From Halolamina pelagica (GTDB lineage Archaea > Halobacteriota > Halobacteria > Halobacteriales > Haloferacaceae): a stretch of 64,000 nt of DNA. Each line of letters begins with the position of its first letter. Within the stretch, counting starts at the first letter, position 1. The position numbers and the translations under genes are program-made. The stretch covers positions 1,550,001-1,614,000 of the forward strand of contig NZ_LGUC01000001.1 in assembly GCF_001307315.1 (NCBI RefSeq), in the 5' to 3' direction. Below are positions 9,109 to 19,801 of the stretch, one piece after another. The notes beneath the pieces are model-generated. The model ran no database searches. It was given only the letters and a program-made list of their open reading frames with translations, and was not told the DNA's origin.

Positions 9109-10531
9109 GCGAGGGGACGCTGTACGACGCGGTCTGGGACCGTCACCGCGTCCGACGGCTTCCCAGCGGCCAGGACCAACTGTTCGTCGGCCTCCACCTG
9201 ATCCACGAGGTCACCAGCCCGCAAGCGTTCGGAATGCTGGCCGAGCGCGACCTCGAGATCGCCTACCCCGAGCGCACCCACGCGACCGTCGACCACATCG
9301 TCCCGACCGACGACCGGGCGCGCCCGTACGACGACGACGCTGCGGAGTCGATGATGGCCGAACTGGAGGCCAACGTCGCCGACGCCGGCCTGACGTTCGA
9401 CCACCCCGACACCGGCCGGCAGGGGATCGTCCACGTCATCGGGCCGGAGCAGGGGCTGAGCCAGCCGGGGATGACCGTCGTCTGTGGCGACTCCCACACC
9501 GCGACCCACGGCGCCTTCGGCGCGCTGGCGTTCGGGATCGGCACTTCCCAGATCCGGGACGTGTTCGCCACCGGCACCGTCGCGATGGAGAAGCAGGCGG
9601 TCCGTCGGATCGAGGTCACGGGCGAACTCGGCGACGGCGTCACCGCGAAGGACCTGATCCTCACGATCATCGGCGAACTCGGCACCGACGGGGGGTCGGC
9701 TACGTGTACGAGTACGGCGGTCCGGCCGTCGAGTCGCTGTCGATGCCCGGCCGGATGACCCTCTGCAACATGTCGATCGAGGGCGGCGCCCGCGCGGGCT
9801 ACGTCAACCCCGACGAGACCACTTACGACTGGCTCCGCGACACCGACGCGTTCGAGGACGACGCCGAGCAGTTTGCCGAGCGCAGGCAGTACTGGGAGTC
9901 GATCCGCTCGGGGGAGGACGCCACCTACGACGACGTCGTCACCATCGACGCCGACGCGATCGAGCCGACAGTGACGTGGGGGACGACGCCGGGCCACACT
10001 GTCGGCGTCTCCGAGCCCGTCCCGGCACCCGAGGATCTCCCGCCAGCTGACCGCGCGGTCGCCGAGCGCGCACAGGAGCACATGGGCGTCGAGCCGGGCG
10101 AGCCGATGGCCGGCTTCCCGGTCGACGTAGCCTTCCTGGGCTCCTGTACGAACGCGCGCCTGCCGGATTTACGCGCCGCCGCCGAGATCGTCGAGGGCCG
10201 CGAGGTCGCAGACGGCGTCCGGGGGCTCGTGGTCCCCGGCAGCCAGCGCGTGAAAGCCGCCGCCGAGCGCGAGGGCCTGGACGCGGTGTTCCACGACGGC
10301 GGCTTCGAGTGGCGCGACGCGGGCTGTTCGATGTGTCTCGGGATGAACGACGACCAACTCGAGGGCGACGAGGTCTGTGCCGCCTCCTCGAACCGGAACT
10401 TCGTCGGGCGCCAGGGCAGCGCCGACGGGCGGACGATCCTGATGAGCCCGGAGATGGTCGCCGCCGCCGCGGTGACTGGCGAAGTCACCGACGTGCGCAA
10501 CCTGGCAGCGACCCCGGAGGTGGCGCGATGA
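9105..10531 (+). CDS. leuC: 3-isopropylmalate dehydratase, large subunit
   Basis: Aconitase-family 4Fe-4S enzyme that, with LeuD, isomerises 2- to 3-isopropylmalate. About 475 residues, the bacterial-type length. Visible signatures: [34 protein letters not shown] (first cluster Cys), [12 protein letters not shown] (the other two cluster Cys) and [12 protein letters not shown]. One frame break: adding one G to the G6 run at 9690-9695 changes GGSATCTST into [11 protein letters not shown] and rejoins the two halves. Start ATG 9105 overlaps the preceding stop; the end overlaps leuD by 4 bases. Confidence 0.95.
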
Positions 10532-11208
10532 GCGGCGCCGACGGCGAGGCCGCGAGTGACGGCGGCGTCGACGCCCCGGCCGTCGAGCGCGTCGTGGGGA
10601 CGGGGGTCCCGGTCCGCGGGAACGACATCGACACCGACCAGATCATCCCCGCGCGGTTCTTGAAAGTGCTCACGTTCGACGGGCTCGGCGAGTTCGCGTT
10701 CTTCGACCAGCGTTACGAGACCACCGACCCCGACATGGCCATCGACGCCGAGCACGAGGTCGCCGAGAACCCCACGGACCACCCGTTCAACGACGAGTGC
10801 TTCCGGGACGCGACCGTGCTCGTGGTCAACGCCAACTTCGGCTGTGGCTCCTCGCGGGAGCACGCGCCGCAGGCGCTCCAGCGCTGGGGGATCGACGCGA
10901 TCGTCGGCGAGTCGTTCGCGGAGATCTTCGCGGGCAACTGTCTCGCACTCGGGATCCCGACGGTCACCGCCGATCCCGAGGAAATCGAGGCGCTGCAGGA
11001 CCACGTCGACGCCCACCCAGACACCGAAATCACCGTCGAGGTGGCCGACGAGGTGGTGCACTACGACGGCCACGAGATCGCCGCCAGCGTCGACCCGGCC
11101 CAGCGGCAGTCGCTCGTCGCCGGGGAGTGGGACAGGACCGCGCTGCTCGGTTCGAACTCCGAGCAGGTCGCCGAGACGGCCGCCTCGCTCCCGTACACGG
11201 ACAAATGA
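10528..11208 (+). CDS. leuD: 3-isopropylmalate dehydratase, small subunit
   Basis: Swivelling-domain partner of LeuC. 226 residues, near the bacterial LeuD length of about 200, with an extra acidic N-terminal stretch of about 25 residues. The family signatures are [17 protein letters not shown], where the substrate loop lies, and [19 protein letters not shown], the conserved swivel motif; [11 protein letters not shown] follows. ATG at 10528 and stop at 11206-11208 overlap leuC and leuB, so LeuC and LeuD should be made together. Confidence 0.95.
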   Translation: MSGADGEAASDGGVDAPAVERVVGTGVPVRGNDIDTDQIIPARFLKVLTFDGLGEFAFFDQRYETTDPDMAIDAEHEVAENPTDHPFNDECFRDATVLVVNANFGCGSSREHAPQALQRWGIDAIVGESFAEIFAGNCLALGIPTVTADPEEIEALQDHVDAHPDTEITVEVADEVVHYDGHEIAASVDPAQRQSLVAGEWDRTALLGSNSEQVAETAASLPYTDK

Positions 11209-12182
11209 CCGAGGAGATCGCGGTCGTTCCGGGCGACGGGATCGGGCAGGAGGTCGTCCCCGCTGCAGTCCGGGTGCTGGAGGCGGTGGACCCGGGGTTC
11301 TCCTTCGTCGAGGCCGAGGCCGGCGACGCCGTCGCGGCGGCCCGCGGAACGCCGCTTCCGGAATCGACCGTCGAGACCGTCGAAGCCGCGGACGCGACGC
11401 TGTTCGGTGCCGCCGGCGAGACGGCAGCGGACGTGATCCTCCCGCTCCGGGAGGCGGTCGGCAGCTTCGCGAACGTCCGGCCGGCGCGGGCGTATCCGGG
11501 CGTCGACGCGCTCCGGCCCGAGACCGATCTGGTGTTCGTCCGGGAGAACACCGAGGGCGTCTACGCGGGCCACGAGAGCGACCTCGGGGAGGGCGTGACG
11601 ACGCTCACCCGGGTCGTCACCGAGTCCGCCTCGCGGCGGATCGCCGAGTTCGGGTTCGCGTACGCCGCCGAGCGCGGCGCCGACGTGACCGTCGCGCACA
11701 AGGCGAACGTGATGCGGACAACCGACGGGCAGTTCCTCCACGCCGTCGACGCCGTCGCCAGCGAGCAGGGCGCGACGTACGACACCGAACTGCTGGACGC
11801 GATGGCGACGAAACTCCTGCTCGATCCGAGCCAGTACGACGTGATCGTCTGTCCGAACCTCGCGGGCGACGTGCTCTCCGACCTCGCGGCGGGGCTGGTC
11901 GGGGGACTGGGCCTCCTGCCCTCCGGCAACGTCGGCGCCGAGAACGGCCTGTTCGAGCCGGTCCACGGCACCGCGCCGGATATTGCCGGCGAGGGCGTCG
12001 CGAACCCCTCGGCGGCGATCCTGAGCGCGGCGATGCTGCTCTCCCACCTGTGCCACGACGGCGAGGCAGCGCGCGTCCGCTCGGCGGTCGAGGCCGTGCT
12101 GGAAGACGGGCCGAGAACGCCGGACCTCGGCGGCTCGGCGACGACCGACGCGGTCGCCGGCGCCGTCATCGACCGGCTCTAG
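11205..12182 (+). CDS. leuB: 3-isopropylmalate dehydrogenase
   Basis: NAD-dependent oxidative decarboxylation of 3-isopropylmalate, the third leucine-specific step. 325 residues, the archaeal short form of the isocitrate/isopropylmalate dehydrogenase family. Seen: [15 protein letters not shown] at the start, [12 protein letters not shown] for substrate binding, [11 protein letters not shown] with the catalytic Lys, [19 protein letters not shown] for metal binding, and [18 protein letters not shown]. Members of this family can be hard to tell from homoisocitrate dehydrogenase; the operon makes LeuB the best call. Last gene of the cluster; its end overlaps the convergent DUF1405 gene by 4 bases. 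Confidence 0.94.
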   Translation: MTEEIAVVPGDGIGQEVVPAAVRVLEAVDPGFSFVEAEAGDAVAAARGTPLPESTVETVEAADATLFGAAGETAADVILPLREAVGSFANVRPARAYPGVDALRPETDLVFVRENTEGVYAGHESDLGEGVTTLTRVVTESASRRIAEFGFAYAAERGADVTVAHKANVMRTTDGQFLHAVDAVASEQGATYDTELLDAMATKLLLDPSQYDVIVCPNLAGDVLSDLAAGLVGGLGLLPSGNVGAENGLFEPVHGTAPDIAGEGVANPSAAILSAAMLLSHLCHDGEAARVRSAVEAVLEDGPRTPDLGGSATTDAVAGAVIDRL

Positions 12183-12934
12183 CGGTCGGGCTCTGCGAAC
12201 AGCTCCAGCTTCTTCACCCGCGTCGACAGCGTCAGGAACGTGGCGGTGAGCGTGAGTACGACTGCGCCCGCGGCCGCGAGCAGGTGGATCTCCGAGGGGT
12301 GCGTGAGGAACCCGTCGGCGCCGACGATCTGGCCCGGGATCAGGGTGTGATGCGGCGTGCCAACCACCGGGACGAAGTAGTCGACAAGGTCGTTCAGGCC
12401 GTACCACAGCACCGCGACGGCGACGGCCCGGACCGGGAAGTCCGAGATCCGGTGGAGCACGAACGCCTGCAGCACCATCGCGAGGTGGCTGAACAGGAGG
12501 AAGAGGTACATCGGGAGCGGGTTGACTGCCCGGAACCCATCCGCGAACACGAGTAGGACGTACGGCGTCCAGAGGCCGAGCTTCCAGCAGCCGAAAAAGG
12601 CGAGTGCGTTCAGGTACTCGCTGTTCCGTCCGAGCGCCCACGCGCCGAACGCGAGCGCGATGAACAGCGTCGCCACCGGGCTGTCGGGGACGAGCGGCCA
12701 CATGAGCGCTGGCTCCGCGGCGAGTTGCCCCACGATCAGCGGGTCCGAGAGCGGCAGCGGGTGGACGCCGTAGTACCAGAAGCCGAAGGCGGTGCCGACG
12801 AGGTTGATCGCGACGACGAGCCACACCGCTTGCAGCCCGAGATCCTCGACGGCCTGCGGGACGGGGGCGAGCCAGCGCGGGAGCGCGTCGCGGTCGGGCA
12901 GGCGCGAGCGGGGGAGTAGGCCCGGGAGCGTCAT
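12179..12934 (-). CDS. DUF1405 membrane protein
   Basis: 251 residues with about six hydrophobic helices and very few charged residues between them, ending in the cytoplasmic-looking tail [12 protein letters not shown]. The order of features ([20 protein letters not shown], later [11 protein letters not shown]) matches the DUF1405 family of haloarchaea and bacilli, whose function is unknown. I chose the ATG at 12934 ([14 protein letters not shown]); a start nine codons upstream is possible. It converges on leuB and is not part of that operon. Confidence 0.8.
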   Translation of the reverse strand: MTLPGLLPRSRLPDRDALPRWLAPVPQAVEDLGLQAVWLVVAINLVGTAFGFWYYGVHPLPLSDPLIVGQLAAEPALMWPLVPDSPVATLFIALAFGAWALGRNSEYLNALAFFGCWKLGLWTPYVLLVFADGFRAVNPLPMYLFLLFSHLAMVLQAFVLHRISDFPVRAVAVAVLWYGLNDLVDYFVPVVGTPHHTLIPGQIVGADGFLTHPSEIHLLAAAGAVVLTLTATFLTLSTRVKKLELFAEPDR

Positions 12935-13039
12935 GGATGCTCGACTGGCCGGGGACGGCAAAGGGCTGCCGGTGCCGGTGCGCCGTGACGGCCGCGCCCC
13001 GGGGGCAACTCCCGGCCGAACGGGCCGAAGCCACCCCCC

Positions 13040-13045
13040 TTAAGT
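13040..13045 (+). promoter_or_regulatory. TATA box of pdxS
   Basis: TTAAGT is centred 26 bases before the pdxS ATG at 13068, preceded by a C-rich element. The spacing predicts a leaderless transcript. Confidence 0.55.
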
Positions 13046-13067
13046 CCCGTCCGCCGTAAGGGAACGT

Positions 13068-13976
13068 ATGGACGAAGTAGACGACATCGAGGAGCTCAAA
13101 CGGGGAACCGACCTCGTGAAGCGGGGGTTCGCGAAGATGCAGAAAGGCGGCGTCATCATGGACGTGGTCAACCGCGAGCAGGCCCGGATCGCCGAGGACG
13201 CCGGCGCCGTCGCGGTGATGCATCTCGAAGCCGTCCCGGCGGACATCCGCAAGCGCGGCGGCGTCGCCCGGATGGCCAACCCCGCCGACATCGGCGAGAT
13301 CACCGACGAGGTCTCGATCCCGGTGATGGGGAAGGTCCGGATCGGCCACCGGAAGGAGGCCGAGATCATGGAGGCCGCGGGCGCGGACATGGTCGACGAG
13401 AGCGAGGTGCTCACTCCCGCCGAGGAGAAGTACCATATCGACAAGCGCGACTTCACCGCACCATTCGTCTGCGGCGCGCGCAACCTCGGCGAGGCGCTCC
13501 GGCGCATCGACGAGGGCGCGGCGATGATCCGCACCAAGGGCGAGGCCGGCACCGGCGACGTGAACCAGGCGGTTCACCACCAGCGCAACATCAAGAGCGC
13601 GATCCGCAAGCTGGAGGGGATGACCCACGAGGAGCGCGAGATGTGGGCCCGCGAGAACGAGGCGCCCCGCGATCTGGTCCACGAGACCGCCGACCTCGGC
13701 CGCCTGCCGGTCGTCAACTTCGCGGCCGGCGGGATCGCGACGCCCGCCGACGCCGCGCTGATGATGTACCACGGCTGTGACGGCATCTTCGTCGGCTCGG
13801 GGATCTTCGGCGCGGAGAACCCCGAGGCGATGGGCAGCGCGATCGTCGAGGCCGTCAACAACTGGGACGACCCCGAGGCGCTGTTCGAGATCGCCGCCGA
13901 CGCGGGCAGCGGCATGCGCGGCGACGCCAACGTCGACCTCCCCGAGGAGGAGAAGCTGCAGGGCCGCGGGAACTGA
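13068..13976 (+). CDS. pdxS: Pyridoxal 5'-phosphate synthase, lyase subunit
   Basis: Makes PLP from ribose 5-phosphate, glyceraldehyde 3-phosphate and ammonia supplied by PdxT, which is not in this window. 302 residues, normal length for the TIM-barrel PdxS. Typical segments are [15 protein letters not shown] near the N terminus, [17 protein letters not shown] with a catalytic Lys, [18 protein letters not shown] and [14 protein letters not shown] in the phosphate-binding part. It has its own leaderless promoter and a T-run just after the stop, so it is probably a single-gene unit. PLP is needed by many transaminases, including those that finish the branched-chain amino acids. Confidence 0.96.
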   Translation: MDEVDDIEELKRGTDLVKRGFAKMQKGGVIMDVVNREQARIAEDAGAVAVMHLEAVPADIRKRGGVARMANPADIGEITDEVSIPVMGKVRIGHRKEAEIMEAAGADMVDESEVLTPAEEKYHIDKRDFTAPFVCGARNLGEALRRIDEGAAMIRTKGEAGTGDVNQAVHHQRNIKSAIRKLEGMTHEEREMWARENEAPRDLVHETADLGRLPVVNFAAGGIATPADAALMMYHGCDGIFVGSGIFGAENPEAMGSAIVEAVNNWDDPEALFEIAADAGSGMRGDANVDLPEEEKLQGRGN

Positions 13977-13988
13977 GCGGCGAGATAC

Positions 13989-13994
13989 TTTTTT
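13989..13994 (+). terminator. T-run after pdxS
   Basis: A run of six T lies 13 bases after the pdxS stop. Short T-runs end transcription in haloarchaea, and no hairpin is needed. It fits a single-gene pdxS transcript. Confidence 0.45.
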
Positions 13995-14019
13995 CCGGCG
14001 GCAGTCCGACCGCGCCGCT

Positions 14020-14666
14020 ATGACGTGGCTCGCCGGCGGCGCAAGCCCGCCCGCCTACTGCCCCCGCTGTGGCGCCGAACTCCCGACGGTCGTCGCCGAT
14101 CCCGACTTCGACGACGGCAACGATCCCGCCGCTGCGGCGCACGTGATCGACCGCGACGCTGGACACAGTGCGAACGTTTCGAAATTTCCAGACACTCTCG
14201 AGTGTTCAGACTGTGGCGCAACCCCACGCCGGGCGCCAGTTCCGAGTGCCCGCGTCGCGGTGATCCGGCGAGAGCCGGGGGTGCCGCCGGGCCGGCGGTT
14301 CTCCTCGTACAGATGCGATCCGGGGACGCACCGGGGGCGTGGGTCCTCCCGGGTGGGCACGTCGAGGCAGGCGAGTCGCTCCCGACGGCCGCTGTACGGG
14401 AGCTACAGGAGGAGACGGGGCTGTCGGCCCCGAAGGAGGGCCTCCGCACGGTAGGGACTGGAGTAGTTCGATACGACTCCGGCGCGCTGGCTGTCGGCGT
14501 GAACTTCACGATCAGTTACGCCGCCACGACGGGGGCCGTCACGGCCGCCGACGACGCCGCCGCGGCCCGCTTCTGGACGCCGGCGGAGATCCGATCCGGT
14601 GGGGGTGATGCGTTCCTCCGATTCTCCGGGCGGGAGCAGCTGCTCGACGCGATGGAGAACCACTGA
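14020..14666 (+). CDS. Nudix hydrolase with N-terminal zinc ribbon
   Basis: About 215 residues. The N terminus has two CxxC-type pairs (YCPRCGAEL and LECSDCGAT), making a zinc ribbon like that of NudC/ADP-ribose pyrophosphatase relatives. The Nudix box is complete: GGHVEAGESLPTAAVRELQEETGL fits GX5EX7REUXEEXGU with the catalytic Glu residues. Substrate is not predictable; a nucleoside diphosphate derivative is usual. The frame breaks at 14277-14281; adding one G to the G5 run joins VAVIRREPG to GAAGPAVLLVQM, and the span then is an exact number of codons from ATG 14020. Confidence 0.82.
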
Positions 14667-14693
14667 GCGGTAGAAGCCGGCTGCGTGCCGGCC

Positions 14694-15164
14694 TCAGAGC
14701 TCGACGCCCGGCGGGATGAGGCTCCGTTCGCGGAGGAACTCGCCGTCGGCGTCGTAGACGAGGAACGTGTCTTTTTCGTACTCGACCATCTCCTCCCCGT
14801 CGATGGAGACGATCACGCGGTAGCCGTCGGCCTCCTTGGCCTCGGTGTACGCTCGCGCGGCCTCGATGAACGCCAGCACGTCCTCGGCCTGTTCGTTGAG
14901 TTCGAGGACGTACTCCCCGGTCACGCGGTTCGTGACGGCGACGACGCCCGGCACGGGCTCGCCGGCGTCGAGCTCCTCCTGGAGGCGGAACGCGACGTCG
15001 ACGTCCTCGCCGGCGAGCAGCTCGCCGTCGGTGTCACTGAGGCGCTCCCGAAGGTTCTCACCGGGCCCGCTGAAGTCGATCTCGACCAGCGGCTGGGCGG
15101 GCTCGGCACCCTCCGCCGCCCAGTCGACGTTCGTCACGTCAAGTTCGAAGTAGTCGCGCCTCAT
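14694..15164 (-). CDS. DUF5793 family protein
   Basis: 156 residues, soluble and acidic. It starts MRRDYFELDVTNVDW, has a middle segment with FRLQEELD, and ends LIPPGVEL, matching what I know of the haloarchaeal DUF5793 proteins, which have no assigned function. I took the ATG at 15164 because the upstream extension has no haloarchaeal character. It is divergent from the pilus ATPase gene, with 177 bases between them. Confidence 0.75.
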   Translation of the reverse strand: MRRDYFELDVTNVDWAAEGAEPAQPLVEIDFSGPGENLRERLSDTDGELLAGEDVDVAFRLQEELDAGEPVPGVVAVTNRVTGEYVLELNEQAEDVLAFIEAARAYTEAKEADGYRVIVSIDGEEMVEYEKDTFLVYDADGEFLRERSLIPPGVEL

Positions 15165-15341
15165 TCGATAGCGGAACGTTAGCGATGGGTACCTAAAACC
15201 GTGACGCCCGTGGGTGTCGAAGTAGACAATTTCCAGCCCCGTTGGCGGACCGATCAGGAACTGGCGCAGTGGCGCCGAAGGCGGACGCCGGTGTGCGTAC
15301 AGTTTTAAGGCCGCCCCACCGGTAGGTGACGTAACCACCGT

Positions 15342-16995
15342 ATGTCGGGGGATCGCATCGACGGGTCGGAGACCGATACGACGCTCTCAGGACTCAAACG
15401 CCGGATCAGCCGCACGCTTGAGCTACTTCGCGGCGCCGAGCTCGAGACCCGGCCGTTTCGCCCCGGCGAGGACGGGCCGCTGGCGTCGTTCGACGTGCCG
15501 GAGGGCCACGAAGAGGTCGACCGCTACTGGGTGAACGCCCCGTACGCCTACGTGGTGATCACCCACGACCCGGCAGCGAGCGAACACCAGTACCACGCCG
15601 TCGAGCCGACGCTGGACGAGTTCGAGCGCCTGGTGCTCCAACGGGTCGTTGAGGACATCCGCGACCCGCTCCTCTACCGGTCGGCCGACACCGACGCCGA
15701 CAGGGAACTCCTGGGCGAGGAGCTATCCACCCTGCTCGAACAGTACGGCGTCGACGCCGACATGGCGACGTTCCACTCCCTGCTGTACTACCTGATGCGT
15801 GACTTCCGGCGCTACGGGAAGGTCGATCCGCTGTTGAACGACAGCCACATCGAGGACATCTCGTGTGACGGCTACGACCTCCCGATCTTCGTCTACCACG
15901 ACGAGTACACCGACATCGAGACGAACATCTCCTTCGAGGCGAACGCGCTGGACAACTACGTCATCCGTCTGGCCCAGCAGTCCGGCCGCCACATCTCCGT
16001 CGGCGACCCCATCGTCGAGACGACGCTGCCAGACGGCTCCCGGGCGGAACTGGCGCTGGGCGAAGAGGTCACCCCCCGGGGGTCGGCGTTCACCATCCGT
16101 CAGTACGCCGAGGAGCCGTTCACGCCGATCGACCTGATCGACTACGACACGTTCACCATCAGCGAGATGGCGTACTTCTGGCTCTGTATCGAGCACAACA
16201 AGTCGCTCATCTTCGCCGGCGGGACGGCCTCGGGGAAGACCACGTCGATGAACGCGGTGTCGATGTTCATCCCGCCGCGAGCGAAGGTGCTCACCATCGA
16301 GGACACTCGCGAGCTCTCGCTGTACCACGACAACTGGCTCTCCTCCATCACGCGCGAGCGGCTGGACGAGGGGACCGACATCGACATGTACGACCTGCTG
16401 CGCTCGGCGCTGCGACACCGGCCGGAGTACATCATCGTCGGCGAGGTGCGCGGGGCGGAGGCAGTCACGCTGTTCCAGGCGATGAACACCGGCCACACGA
16501 CGTTCTCGACGATGCACGCCGACTCCATCGAGACCGTGATCAACCGACTCGAGAACGAACCGATCAACGTCCCCCGCGCGATGGTCCAGAGCCTCGACAT
16601 GATCTCGATCCAGGTGCTCACCCGGAAGGGGAGGAGCGCGTCCGCCGCGCGAAAACCGTCGGCGAGATCGGCGGCATCGACCAGCGGACGGGCGAACTGG
16701 ACTACTCCGCGGCGTTCCAGTGGGACGCCGAGACGGACTCGGTTCGACGCCGGGACTCCGCGCTGCTCGAAGAGATCCAGGACGAACGGGGGTGGAGCCG
16801 GGCGGAGCTGCTCCAGGAGATCCGCGACCGTGAGCGGTTCCTCGAGTTCCTCCAGAAGCGCCGTATCACCGACTACCGAGCGTTCACGGCGCTGGTCAAC
16901 GAGTACTACGCCCACCCCGACCGCGTGATGGACCGGGTCGAACGAGCCGACGTGGAGCTCTCGGCGGGGACGGGCTCGCCGACACGGTGGAGTGA
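15342..16995 (+). CDS. Type II/IV secretion system ATPase (PilB/TadA-like)
   Basis: Hexameric ATPase that powers type IV pilus or archaellum-like filament assembly at the cytoplasmic face. About 551 residues. The N-terminal domain is followed by the RecA-like core: Walker A in FAGGTASGKTTSMNAVS, an Asp box near LTIEDTRELSL, Walker B-like YIIVGEVRGAEA and the His box GHTTFSTMHADS. Two bases seem to be missing. Restoring one G at 16628-16631 continues TRKG as EERVRRAKTVGEIGG. A second G, most likely at 16966-16969, gives an acidic end ADTVE and a TGA at 16993-16995, one base before the next gene. Without the second base it would be fused to its partner. Confidence 0.9.
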
Positions 16996-16996
16996 G

Positions 16997-19086
16997 ATGC
17001 TCTGGGCGCTCCCCCTCGTCGTCGCCATCATCCTCCTGGTCCCGGTCGCGGCCGAACGCGTGTTTCGCCCCGCGAAACTGTTGCTCACTCGCGTCTCCAT
17101 CTCGCTGTTCGGTGACTACGTCGCCGACGAGAGCCCGCGCAAGCGCGATCAGCAGTCCCGGCTTCGGGCGGCCCACGTCCAGACGACCCATCGCGTTTAC
17201 GCCTCGCGAACGCTGCTGTACAGTCTCCTGCTGGGGGTCAGCGGCAGCATCATCGGCGTCTACGGCGCCGCCGCGCTGCTCTGGACGCTCCGGATCAGCG
17301 GCGACACGGTGCGGGCCGCGCTCCCGGCCGCACTCGGGTTCCTGGCAGATCTGACCCACGTCACCGAACTCGGACTCACGGACCTGTTCGTCCTCATGTT
17401 CGTCTCCAGTGCGACCGTGGGGACGGCGCTGGCGCTCGGGACGTACTACCTGCGGTGGGCGATACTCGACGAGCGCGCCAGGGAGCGCGCCAGCGAGATC
17501 GAGGCGACGCTCCCGCGAACGATCGCCTTCGTCTACGCGCTCTCGCGATCGGGGATGGCGTTCCCCCGATCCTGGATACGTTGACCCGGAACCGTGACGT
17601 GTACGGCGAGGCGGCAGTGGAGATCGGCGTCGCCGTCCGCGACATGAACACGTTCGGAACCGACGTGTTGACCGCCCTGGACGGGATGGCCGACCGCACG
17701 CCCAGCGACAACCTCGACGAGTTCGGCGAGAACCTCGCCTCCGTGCTCGGCTCGGGGCAGTCGCTTTCGAACTTCCTCAAGGGGCAGTACGAGCGCTATC
17801 AGGAGGAGGCCGAGGCCCAACAGCGCCAGTACCTCGATCTGCTGTCGACGTTCGCCGAGGCGTACGTGACAGTGCTCGTCGCCGGCCCGCTGTTCTTGAT
17901 CACGATCCTCGTCGTGGTCGGCCTCGTCCTGCAGGACACGCTCGATCTCCTCCGAGTGGTGGTGTATCTCGGCATTCCGCTCGCCAGCCTGGGGTTCATC
18001 GCGTACATCGACAGCTCGACCAAAACGGTCAGCAGCACGCTCGGGGACATGCGGTCTGAGGTCCCGCCGGTCCAGGTCAGCGGCATCACCGACGTGGAGA
18101 CGACGGCTGCACTCACCGACGGCGGCACCGTCGCCGACGGCTGGCGCGAGAGCCGCGAGCGACTCGAACTGTACGAGACGTACGAGTCGGTGCTGGGCTG
18201 GCTGCGCAGCCCCGGCCGGACCGTGCTCCGCAACCCGGAGTACAGCTTCGCGGTTACGGTCCCGATCGGCCTCTGGTGGGTGGCGATCCGGTCGGGCTCG
18301 CTCCCGCTTGCGCCGGTGGCGGCCCTCCGGACGGTCGACAGCCCGTTCGTCGAGGCGACGCTGTTCGTCACGGGCGTGTTCGCCATCCTGTACGAGATCG
18401 ACAAACGCCGCGTACGGGCGATCGAGCGGGTAATCCCCGACTTCCTCGATCGCTTCGCCAGCATCAACGAAGCCGGGGTGAGCGTCGTCCAGAGCATGGA
18501 GCGGCTCACGCAGTCCGATCTCGATGCGCTGACCCCCGAGCTCGAGCGGGCCTGGGAGGACGTGCGCTGGGGCGCCGACGTGCGGGCGGCGTTCCGCCGG
18601 ATGGAGCGCCGGATCGACTCGCCGATGATGACGCGAGCGACGGTGCTGATCACCAACGCGATGGCCGCAAGCGGAGAGATCGCACCCGTCCTAGAGATCG
18701 CCGCCGAGGAGGCCCGGTCGAGTCGCCGGCTCCAGCGCGAACGCCGCCAGGAGATGGTGACGTACATGCTGGTCATCTACATCTCCTTTTTCGTGTTCAT
18801 CGGGATCGTGTTCGCGCTCTCGACGTCGTTCATCCCGGCGATCGAGAGTGCGGATCTGGGCGGGGGCAGCGGTGGCCTCCCCAGCGGGGTCTCGACCGGG
18901 GTGTTCAGCGGCCTCGGCACCGTCGACACCGCCGCCTACACGCTGCTGTTCTACCACGCCGCCGTCATGCAGGCGACCTTCTCGGGGCTGATCGCCGGCC
19001 AACTCGGTGAGGGGTCCCTCGCCGACGGCGCGAAACACGTCGTGATCCTGCTCACGATGACCGTCATCGCGTTCGCCTTCCTCTAA
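16997..19086 (+). CDS. Type II secretion/pilus assembly membrane protein (TadC/PilC-like, two GspF domains)
   Basis: Polytopic platform protein that works with the ATPase to assemble pilin subunits. About 696 residues with two T2SSF/GspF units, the first around residues 170-310 (LPRTIAFVYALSRSGMAF then QSLSNFLKGQYERY) and the second near 480-600 (VIPDFLDRFASINEAGVSV then PVLEIAAEEARSS), each followed by membrane helices. The frame breaks at 17563-17567; adding one C to the C5 run restores MAFPPILDTLTRNRD. ATG 16997 follows the inferred ATPase stop by one base. No pilin or prepilin peptidase gene lies nearby in the window. Confidence 0.9.
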
Positions 19087-19088
19087 CG

Positions 19089-19739
19089 ATGCCCGAGGAG
19101 AGCTCTCACGCCGGCCGGACGTACGACCGCATCGCCGGCCACTTCTCACAGACCCGCGAGTACCCCTGGCCCGAGATCGAGTCGTTCCTCGCGGGTCGCG
19201 CCGGCGCGGTCGGCCTCGATCTCGGCTGCGGCAACGGCCGCCACGCGGAGGTGTTGGCCGACCACGCCGACCGCGTCGTCGGCGTCGACGCCAGCACGGG
19301 GCTGCTCGCGGAGGCCGCCGACCGCGCCGCCGAGCGGGGGTTCGAGGCCGAGCTCGTCGCCGGCGACGCGGCATCGATCCCGCTGGGGGCCGACGCCGTC
19401 GATCTCGCGGTGTACGTCGCCACGCTCCACCACCTGCGACCGCGGGCGCGCCGACTCGCGAGCCTCGACGAACTGGCTCGGGTGCTCGCGCCGGGCGGGC
19501 GGGCGCTCGTGAGCGCGTGGAGCACCGCTCACGACCGGTTCGTCGACGAGGAGACGGGCGGCTCGGGGCTGGACACGGAGATCAACTGGACGCTCCCGGG
19601 CGGCGAGACCGTCGGGCGGTTCTACCACGTCTACGACCCCGCGGAGTTCGAGGCGGACCTCGAAGAGAGTGACCTGCGCCTCCTCGAGTGGGAGCTCTCG
19701 AGCGGGAACTGTTACGCCGTGGTCGGCCCGCCGGAGTGA
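19089..19739 (+). CDS. Class I SAM-dependent methyltransferase, Trm9-like
   Basis: 216 residues. The SAM-binding core is plain: VGLDLGCGNGRHAEVLADHA (motif I), VVGVDAS (motif II) and the motif IV/V part DLAVYVATLHHLRPRARR. The end, HVYDPAEFEADLEES, resembles the YHLY segment of Trm9/ABH8-type enzymes that methylate the wobble uridine of tRNA; that substrate is inferred and other methyltransferase roles are open. It starts 2 bases after the pilC-like stop, so it is cotranscribed with the pilus genes, though no functional link is evident. Confidence 0.82.
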   Translation: MPEESSHAGRTYDRIAGHFSQTREYPWPEIESFLAGRAGAVGLDLGCGNGRHAEVLADHADRVVGVDASTGLLAEAADRAAERGFEAELVAGDAASIPLGADAVDLAVYVATLHHLRPRARRLASLDELARVLAPGGRALVSAWSTAHDRFVDEETGGSGLDTEINWTLPGGETVGRFYHVYDPAEFEADLEESDLRLLEWELSSGNCYAVVGPPE

Positions 19740-19801
19740 GCCAGCGCGCCGGCCAGCCACCGCCGTCGCGCTTTTCCCCGGCTCGCACCTACCGGGGGTA
19801 G

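Noticed and set aside
11061-13772. A 903-codon minus-strand frame over leuB, the DUF1405 gene and pdxS
   Set aside because: It runs over three well-supported genes and reads as repeated Arg/Asp/Gly shadow sequence.
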